From: UBA10939 sp050942745 | Lineage (GTDB): Bacteria; Myxococcota; Myxococcia; Myxococcales; UBA5297 | Direction: 5' to 3' | Length of the DNA stretch: 12,452 bases | Assembly (NCBI GenBank): GCA_050942745.1 | Contig: JBMNNX010000200.1 | Span: 1-12,452 of the forward strand | Shown: in pieces, positions 7,723 through 12,452 of the stretch | Layout: each line of letters begins with the position of its first letter | Position numbering within the stretch: the first letter of the stretch is position 1 | Made by a program: the position numbers and the translations under genes | Notes under the pieces: generated by a model | Seen by the model: only the letters and a program-made list of their open reading frames with translations | What the model was told of the DNA's origin: nothing | Databases searched by the model: none

Positions 7723-8580
7723 ATGCTCGACCGAATCCCCATCCCGACCGGACTCGAACCCCCGCTCGCCGCGGCCGCCGCGGCGCCGGAGGGCGGGCTG
7801 CTCGCGCTCTTCAACCCGGACGCCGTCCCCGCGGGCATCGCCATCATCCTCGGCTCGATAGTCGCGGTGCGCTTCATCAACCGGGTAGGCGACCGGCTCG
7901 CCGAGAAGGCGGTCACGCGGCGCCTGCTGGTGAAGAACGTCCGGACCATCCTCGGCTTCCTCGTCTACGCGGCCGCCGCGTTCTTCGTCGTGACCTCGGT
8001 CTTCGAGCTCTCGTCGCAGGCGCTCTTCGCGCTGTCGGGGACCCTGGCGGTCGCCGCGGGATTTGCGCTCAAGGACCTGGCCGCATCCTTTCTGGCGGGC
8101 CTCGCCATCCTCGCGACCAAGCCGTTCCAGGTCGGCGACATGATCTCGTTCGGCGGCTTCTACGGAGAGGTGAAGGACATCGGGCTGCGCAACGTGCAGC
8201 TCGTCACCCTCGACGAGAGCCTCGTCACCATCCCCACCAACAAGTTCCTGACCGAGCCGGTCGCGAGCGCCAACGCCGGCGTGCTCGACACGATGGTCGT
8301 CATCCCGTTCTACCTGAGGCCCGACTCAGACCATCGGAGCGCGCGCCAGATCGTCAACGACGCGGTGCTCGCCTCGAAGTTCCTCTACGTGGGCAAACCG
8401 GTTCGCGTGCTGGTGAGCCTGAAGCTGTGTGACGACGCTCGCTCGGTCATCGTGCTCACGGCCAAGGCCCACGTCTTCGACGCCCGGCACGAGAAGGCCT
8501 TTGCCTCCGACGTCACCGACCGGGTTCTCGTGGCCTTTCGCGAGGCTGGGATCCGGCTGGCCGGAAGGCGGGAGGGGTGA
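7723..8580 (+). CDS. Compact MscS-family mechanosensitive channel
   Basis: A 285-residue small-conductance mechanosensitive channel of the inner membrane. The N-terminus is short and Pro/Ala-rich. Hydrophobic segments lie at about 36-53 and 72-95, followed by the pore helix at about 100-132 (LSGTLAVAAGFALKD, small residues at the usual spacing). The beta domain carries family hallmarks KPFQVGDMI, GEVKDIGLRNVQL and VTIPTNKFL, followed by an alpha/beta C-terminal domain. Its length matches MscS itself rather than the long MscK/MscM proteins. It follows the ATPase gene after four bases and has its own strong ribosome site, so the two are almost certainly one operon. The ATPase protein may act as its periplasmic and regulatory partner (inference). 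As a family member it should form a homoheptamer that opens under membrane tension. Whether it is also gated by ATP hydrolysis cannot be read from sequence. Confidence 0.93.
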   Translation: MLDRIPIPTGLEPPLAAAAAAPEGGLLALFNPDAVPAGIAIILGSIVAVRFINRVGDRLAEKAVTRRLLVKNVRTILGFLVYAAAAFFVVTSVFELSSQALFALSGTLAVAAGFALKDLAASFLAGLAILATKPFQVGDMISFGGFYGEVKDIGLRNVQLVTLDESLVTIPTNKFLTEPVASANAGVLDTMVVIPFYLRPDSDHRSARQIVNDAVLASKFLYVGKPVRVLVSLKLCDDARSVIVLTAKAHVFDARHEKAFASDVTDRVLVAFREAGIRLAGRREG

Positions 8581-8617
8581 CGAAGCGTCGAGCGAGGGCG
8601 CCGTATCGCTCGATTCG
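8581..8617. terminator. Hairpin after the MscS gene, possible terminator between convergent genes
   Basis: A perfect 8-bp inverted repeat, tcgagcga (8588-8595) and tcgctcga (8606-8613), has a 10-base loop and extends by cgaa/ttcg with a three-base bulge. It begins directly after the MscS stop and precedes the stop of the facing gene at 8666. There is no T-run, so terminator activity is only suggested by position. Confidence 0.4.
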
Positions 8618-8665
8618 TCCGCAGCCGGATGCAACCAGACAGCGGGCACTACTCCTGCTACCGAG

Positions 8666-9328
8666 TTACGGGGTCCGCTCCTCGTCGCGAACGTGCTTCT
8701 CGGAAGCCGCCTCTCCAGCGACGGCGCCCTGGCCTTCCGCGCCTGCATCCTGCGAGCCGGCGGACAGTTCGGCTTCGTCGCCATCGCTTGACGGGACGCG
8801 CGCGCTCCCGGCGCTCACGATGTAGAGCCCCGCACCGGCCGCGAGGACTCCGAACAGCCACGGCGCGACGGAGGGCAAGCCGAGGGCGCGCGGAATCGTC
8901 CCGAGCGCGAGCGCGGCGACGATGAGGTCGGCGACCGCGAGGCCCTGCACGGCGAGGCTTGGCGCACGCAGGCCCTTGGCGGCGAGGATGATCGCGCCGA
9001 TGGCCGCGCCGAGCGCGGCGACCGAGAGCCCGTTTGCGCCGATGGCGCTCAGTATGAGCGGCTCGGTTCGCAACAGGCCGGGCGGGCCCTCGAAGAGCGT
9101 GTAGAGGCCGCTGAAGACGCAGAGCGCCGCGCCCAGTACCGGCGCGATGCTGCGGATGAGCGGTCCGACCAGGAACTCGATCGCGCTGACGACGAGGCCC
9201 ACGGCGAACAGCGCCCCGAACAGCGGCGCGGCGTAGAGCCCGAAGTACCAGAACGGCGGGGCGGTGTAGGCGGCGACGGCCAACGAGCCGAGCGTCAGGA
9301 GCAGGCAAATGGCGGCGAACAGGCGCAT
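8666..9328 (-). CDS. Six-helix membrane protein of unknown function
   Basis: I do not recognise the family. The 220-residue product has about six hydrophobic helices (about residues 2-22, 28-55, 60-80, 90-115, 122-143 and 150-172). It ends in a hydrophilic tail of about 48 residues rich in Ala, Glu, Asp, Gly and Ser. There are no catalytic motifs, and few charged residues lie inside the membrane part. I chose the ATG at 9328 over the ATG at 9337 because GGAGGG sits directly against the upstream ATG but about nine bases before this one. The gene follows the CPBP protease by 18 bases on the same strand, so it is probably the last gene of that operon. It converges with the MscS gene. A role alongside the protease is possible, but nothing in the sequence shows it. 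Confidence 0.7.
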   Translation of the reverse strand: MRLFAAICLLLTLGSLAVAAYTAPPFWYFGLYAAPLFGALFAVGLVVSAIEFLVGPLIRSIAPVLGAALCVFSGLYTLFEGPPGLLRTEPLILSAIGANGLSVAALGAAIGAIILAAKGLRAPSLAVQGLAVADLIVAALALGTIPRALGLPSVAPWLFGVLAAGAGLYIVSAGSARVPSSDGDEAELSAGSQDAGAEGQGAVAGEAASEKHVRDEERTP

Positions 9329-9337
9329 TCCGCTCAT

Positions 9338-9343
9338 CCCTCC
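9338..9343 (-). promoter_or_regulatory. Ribosome binding site deciding the start of the six-helix protein
   Basis: GGAGGG on the minus strand touches the ATG at 9337 with no spacer, which does not suit initiation there. It lies nine bases from the ATG at 9328, which is usable. The downstream ATG is therefore preferred. Confidence 0.6.
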
Positions 9344-9346
9344 GGC

Positions 9347-10096
9347 CTAGCGCGGCCCGAAGAAGCTCGCCTCGAGAACCAGCACGGTCAGGTTCGAAAG
9401 GGCGTGGAAGATGGTCCCCGGCACTATCGAGCCGCTCTTCTCCCGAAGCCAGCCAAAGAGCAGGGCGGGGAAGAAGACGCCGAGGCGCCAGACGTGGAAC
9501 TCGCCGAGGTGGCCGACGGCGAAGAGGACCTGGGTCACCCAGAACGCGGCGCCGAGCTGGGCGCCGAGGAAGCGCTTGCCGCCGGGCCAGGCGTCGCGCA
9601 GCCGCGCCTGCATGTAGCCGCGATAGAAGAGCTCCTCCGGCAGCGCCACGACGAGGAACTGATCGACGATGTGCGCGAGGAAGCGATCGGGGAGCCGCAG
9701 CGCTATCTCGGGCGGGCCGCGGTAGGGCGCGAGCATGCCGGCGAGCGGGCCCGGCAGGTTCTGCAGCAGCTCGACGAAGCCGAAGAAGCCGAGGACGAAG
9801 AGGGGCAGGACCACCGCCGAGACGCCGAGGCCGAGCGCGGTGTCCGAGCGCCAGCGGCGCAGGGTGGCGCCGTAGTCGCGGTAGTCCTCGTTGCGCTTCC
9901 AGACGACAAGGCCCGGCAGATACAGGAACGCGACCGCCGCGACCGCCTTGGCGTAGCCGGAGATGGGGCCGATGGCGCGCGTCACGACGATGGCCGCGAA
10001 GGCGAGCGCCCAGATGACGATGGCCTCGCGCGCCGCTTTCGAGCCCATGGGCCGCTGCGCGGGCAGCGTCGGATTGCTCGAGGCGCCGTCGCTCAT
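9347..10096 (-). CDS. CPBP family (CAAX/Abi, Rce1-like) intramembrane metalloprotease
   Basis: A 249-residue multi-pass membrane protein with all three CPBP (Pfam CPBP, Rce1-like) motifs: EExxxR as E154/E155/R159 in PEELFYRGY, FxxxH as F192/H196 in FAVGH, and HxxxN as H231/N235 in HALSN. Hydrophobic helices cover about 25-40, 48-66, 88-112, 142-156, 180-195, 205-216 and 226-244. These residues form the glutamate/histidine active site known for the family, inside the membrane. In bacteria such proteins have varied roles such as bacteriocin self-immunity, peptide maturation or regulation, and the substrate here is unknown. The start ATG overlaps the stop of the upstream HtrA-like gene as ATGA, so the two are translationally coupled. 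The pairing of a soluble exported pseudo-protease with a membrane protease suggests a shared envelope function (inference). Confidence 0.9.
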   Translation of the reverse strand: MSDGASSNPTLPAQRPMGSKAAREAIVIWALAFAAIVVTRAIGPISGYAKAVAAVAFLYLPGLVVWKRNEDYRDYGATLRRWRSDTALGLGVSAVVLPLFVLGFFGFVELLQNLPGPLAGMLAPYRGPPEIALRLPDRFLAHIVDQFLVVALPEELFYRGYMQARLRDAWPGGKRFLGAQLGAAFWVTQVLFAVGHLGEFHVWRLGVFFPALLFGWLREKSGSIVPGTIFHALSNLTVLVLEASFFGPR

Positions 10097-10749
10097 TGCG
10101 CCGCCTCTCCGGCGAGCCGGGCCCGGATCTCCTCGAGCGGGAAGGTCGCGCGCTTGCGCGCCACGCGCACGGCCACGAGCTCACCGCGCGAGTTGAAGAG
10201 CGCGGCGCTCGAGCCGCAGGCGACATCGCTGCGCAGGACGGGCAGGCCTTTGGGCGCCTTGCCTATCCGCTCGAAGTGCCCGTGAGCGGTGACGAGCTTG
10301 CCTTTTCGATCGAGTGAGAGACCGAGCAGGAAGCGGCCCTTCTCGAGGCTGGAGGCCGATCCGGCGACGGCCGCGGGATAGGCGCCAGGCTCGAGGGTGA
10401 GCAGGGCGACGCCCAGCTCGTCGTTTCGCTGCGCGAGCTTCGCGTCGAGCTTGCGCCCGTCGAGCTCGACGGTCAGCGCGTCGTTGCGCACGAGTTCGGC
10501 GGGAGCCAGGAGGTGACCTTCGACGCCGATGATCACCGCCATGCCCTTCGGCTTGGAAACGACCGGGACGATGGCGCCGCGGGTTCGCTCGACGAGCTTC
10601 TTGAAGGCGTGCGGAGAGAGGTCTTCGCGCGCGAGCGCCGGGCCGGCGAACAGTAGGGTGGCCGCGGCGGCGATGCAGGAGAGGACCGCGCTCAGGGTAG
10701 GCGAAGGCGCCCGCCTCCGTTCACCCTGAGCGTAGCTCCCGACGCGCAC
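10093..10749 (-). CDS. Exported HtrA/DegP-like trypsin-fold protein, probably catalytically inactive
   Basis: With a GTG start at 10749 the product is 218 residues. It has a basic n-region, a hydrophobic core and a cleavage site after ALA near residue 40. The mature part follows the HtrA/DegP pattern: GMAVIIGVEGHLL (strand before the His loop), LDGRKLDAKL, ELGVALLTL (Asp strand), then GSSAALFNSRGELVAV (Ser loop). In my hand alignment the catalytic His position holds Glu85 (APAELV) and the Asp position Glu111. The nucleophile loop reads GSSAA with Ser180/181 in place of GNSGG. No PDZ domain follows. I therefore call it a pseudo-protease, possibly a binding or scaffold protein. The start is uncertain: the frame is open to 10965 with an ATG at 10947, but that extension would be translated from palindromic repeat DNA. 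The GTG at 10749 lies in a hairpin tip. Its stop overlaps the CPBP start. Confidence 0.65.
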   Translation of the reverse strand: MRVGSYAQGERRRAPSPTLSAVLSCIAAAATLLFAGPALAREDLSPHAFKKLVERTRGAIVPVVSKPKGMAVIIGVEGHLLAPAELVRNDALTVELDGRKLDAKLAQRNDELGVALLTLEPGAYPAAVAGSASSLEKGRFLLGLSLDRKGKLVTAHGHFERIGKAPKGLPVLRSDVACGSSAALFNSRGELVAVRVARKRATFPLEEIRARLAGEAAQ

Positions 10750-10823
10750 GCGTCGGGAGCGGAGTCGAAGGGCCCCTCGACTTCGGGGCGACCGCTGGTC
10801 GCCCCTACGCTCGGGGTGACCGG
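10717..10823. repeat. Compound palindromic element with cloverleaf folding, contains REP-like copy 2
   Basis: The outer arms are ccgttcaccctgagcgtag (10717-10735) and ctacgctcggggtgaccgg (10805-10823), which pair at 17 of 19 positions. Inside lie three hairpins in a row: A with a perfect 12-bp stem (10735-10746 with 10749-10760, loop ca), M with agtcga/tcgact (10763-10768 with 10777-10782), and B with a perfect 9-bp stem (ggggcgacc 10785-10793, ggtcgcccc 10797-10805, loop gct). Only two bases separate each pair of neighbouring hairpins. Segment 10729-10773 matches the element at 3996-4038. The whole lies at the 5' end of the HtrA-like gene, downstream of polX. Confidence 0.75.
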
Positions 10824-10878
10824 GGGAGTGCCTGCACCGGGGACCGCCGAAATCGCCGACTCTGCTCGATCCCTCGAC

Positions 10879-10898
10879 GGGCGCATTGCCATGCGCCC
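10879..10898. repeat. Short perfect hairpin related to hairpin B
   Basis: A perfect 8-bp stem, gggcgcat (10879-10886) and atgcgccc (10891-10898), has loop tgcc. It is followed by ctac, exactly as hairpin B (10785-10805) is. The two hairpins share the stem base gggcg/cgccc with different tips, so they look like members of one hairpin family. Confidence 0.6.
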
Positions 10899-10983
10899 CT
10901 ACCAGCCTGAAACCTGGCTCGGCGTGTCCGGACTGTCCTGCGTTCATGGGCGCGGATAGTAACAAACGGACCCTCGCTGGCTT

Positions 10984-12452
10984 TCAGGCCTTGGCCCGAA
11001 GCGCGCCGAGGAAGCCCTCGAACGGCAAGGTGTTGAGGACCTCCTCGCGAGTCGCCCAGCCGCGCCGGGCGGTGGCGACGCTGTACGAGAGGTGGTCGAG
11101 GCAACCTACGGAGTGCGCGTCGGTCGTCAGGACGAGCTTGATGCCTCGCTCTCGCGCCAACCGGACGTGATCGGCCGACAGGTCGAGGCGCTCGGGGTTG
11201 CCGTTCACCTCGACCGCGACTCCGCGCCGGGCCGCCTTGTCGAGCACCTGCTCGATGCGCACGCCGTAGGGCGGCCGCTTGCCGATGAGCCGCCCGGTCG
11301 GATGCCCGAGGATGTGGAGGTGCGGGTTGTCGAGCGCGGCGAGCAGCCGGCGCGTCATCGCCTCCTCATCCATCTTGAATCGCGAGTGCACGCTCGCGAC
11401 CACGACGTCGAGCTGCTCGAGGACTTGGTCGGGATAGTCGAGGCTGCCGTCCTCGAGGATATCGACCTCCGCGCCGCGCAGCAGGCGCACCTCGGGGACT
11501 TGTTCCTGCACCCGCGCGATCTCGTCCCACTGCTCGCGAAGCCGCTCGATGGTGAGCCCGCCGGCGTAGAAGGCAGTCCGGCTGTGATCGGTGATGGTGA
11601 GGTAGCTGCCGCCGCGCTCGCGCACGGCCCGGGCGAGCTCGAGGATCGAGGCCTTGCCGTCGGACCAGTCGGAGTGCACGTGCACGTAGCCGCGCAGGTC
11701 TCCGGCCTCCACGAGGCGCGGAAGGCGGCCATCGAGCGCCGCCTCGAGCTCGCCCGCGTCCTCGCGTAGCTCCGGGGCGAGATAGGGCAGGCCGAGCACT
11801 GCGTAGAGAGACTGCTCGTCGGCTATCGGCAGCGCGGCCCCGTCGTCGGTGCGCTCGACGGCCCACTCGCTGATCTTGAGGCCCTTCTCCTGCGCGAGGC
11901 GGCGCAGGCGCAGGTGGTGCTCCTTGCTGCCGGTGAAGTGATGCAGCGCCGTCGCGAAAGAGGCCTCGGGGACGACGCGCACGTCCACCTGCAGGCCTTC
12001 GCGGAGGATGACCGAGCACTTGGTGTCGCCGCGGCCGAGCACGCGCTCGATGGCCGGCGAGGCGAGGAACCAGTCGAAGACCGGCGCGGGCTCGGTGGCC
12101 GCGGCGACGAGGTCCACGTCCTTCACCGTCTCGCGCCAGCGGCGGATGCTCCCGGCCAGCTCCGCCCGCGAGATGCCCGGAGCCCGGCGCAGGCGCTCGA
12201 GCAGCTCGAGGGCGACGGGCCGGGCGCTCCCCAGCGGCAGGCGCGAGCCCATGCGGCGAAGCGAGGCGATTGACTCGAGGATCTTCGCTTCGGTCTTCTC
12301 GCCGAAGCCCTTGAGCGCGCGCACGCGCCCGTCACGGCAGGCCTGCGCGAGCTCGTCGATGCTGCCGACCTGCAGCTCGCGGTAGAGCTGGGCGATGCGC
12401 TTGGGGCCGAGGTCCTGAAGGCGCATCAGCTCGAGCACGCCGGGCGGAAACT
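10984..12452 (-). CDS. polX: DNA polymerase/3'-5' exonuclease PolX, 5' end outside the window
   Basis: Bacterial family X DNA polymerase with a C-terminal PHP domain, used in DNA repair gap filling. About 489 residues are visible and the frame is still open at the window edge (residues FPPGVLELM), so roughly 80-90 N-terminal residues are missing compared with the usual length of about 570. The visible part starts in the helix-hairpin-helix region (LGPKRIAQLY, LKGFGEKTEAKI). The polymerase palm follows with GSIRRWRETVKDVDLV, where DVD supplies two metal-binding Asp residues and VDVRVV the third, then FTGSKEHHLRLR. The PHP domain is intact: HVHSDWSDG, TDHS, GAEVDIL, SVHSRF, ILGHPTGR, EVNGNPERLDL and TTDAHS, so both polymerase and exonuclease activities are expected. 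The stop lies 37 bases before the first possible start of the next minus-strand frame. A shared transcript with the HtrA-like gene is possible, but palindromic DNA intervenes. Confidence 0.95.
   Translation of the reverse strand, partial: FPPGVLELMRLQDLGPKRIAQLYRELQVGSIDELAQACRDGRVRALKGFGEKTEAKILESIASLRRMGSRLPLGSARPVALELLERLRRAPGISRAELAGSIRRWRETVKDVDLVAAATEPAPVFDWFLASPAIERVLGRGDTKCSVILREGLQVDVRVVPEASFATALHHFTGSKEHHLRLRRLAQEKGLKISEWAVERTDDGAALPIADEQSLYAVLGLPYLAPELREDAGELEAALDGRLPRLVEAGDLRGYVHVHSDWSDGKASILELARAVRERGGSYLTITDHSRTAFYAGGLTIERLREQWDEIARVQEQVPEVRLLRGAEVDILEDGSLDYPDQVLEQLDVVVASVHSRFKMDEEAMTRRLLAALDNPHLHILGHPTGRLIGKRPPYGVRIEQVLDKAARRGVAVEVNGNPERLDLSADHVRLARERGIKLVLTTDAHSVGCLDHLSYSVATARRGWATREEVLNTLPFEGFLGALRAKA

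Noticed and set aside
10717..10898. CRISPR array or tRNA gene suggested by repeated hairpins and the cloverleaf
   Set aside because: There are no regular repeat-spacer units. The cloverleaf arms are the wrong lengths and lack tRNA landmarks such as TTC-rich T-loop sequence and an anticodon loop.
10947..10983. TACTAT-like -10 box between polX and the HtrA-like frame
   Set aside because: It matches only four of six consensus positions and has no -35 partner, so it is not supportable alone.

Overview
This is a 12.4 kb window of GC-rich (roughly 70 percent G+C, judged by eye) bacterial chromosome. The combination of a hybrid histidine kinase, Sec-type signal peptides, an outer-membrane-like barrel, a bacterial PolX and GC-rich extragenic palindromes fits a Gram-negative bacterium such as a member of the Myxococcota or another former deltaproteobacterial group. 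That placement is inference; no rRNA, tRNA or phylogenetic marker is present. I see no insertion sequence, prophage or CRISPR array.

Region 1 (35-3808) is a convergent pair. On the plus strand is a soluble hybrid sensor kinase with an N-terminal sugar-binding-protein-like domain, PAS, HisKA, HATPase and receiver. Facing it on the minus strand is an exported protein that joins a probable beta-barrel to a plastocyanin-type copper domain. A long imperfect inverted repeat, A/T-richer than its surroundings, lies between them.

Region 2 (3809-4145) is a gene-free divergent spacer full of palindromes, including a hairpin whose relative recurs about 6.7 kb away with a compensated base pair in the stem.

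Region 3 (4146-8580) is a tight two-gene plus-strand operon and the most interesting part. A 1190-residue protein has a signal peptide, a large coiled-coil periplasmic region, several membrane segments and then an AAA-type ATPase with a winged-helix-like tail. Four bases later comes a compact MscS-family channel. Together they look like the parts of an MscK/KefA-type mechanosensitive channel split over two polypeptides, with an ATPase added, so I suggest an ATPase-coupled channel complex.

Region 4 (8666-12452) is a minus-strand series. In transcription order it holds the 3' portion of polX (5' end outside the window), a secreted HtrA/DegP-like protein whose catalytic His and Asp look replaced, a CPBP (CAAX/Abi) intramembrane protease overlapping it by ATGA, and a six-helix membrane protein of unknown role. 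Between polX and the HtrA-like gene is a cluster of palindromes. One of these can be drawn as a near-gapless four-way cloverleaf, and it seems to supply the start codon region of the HtrA-like gene.
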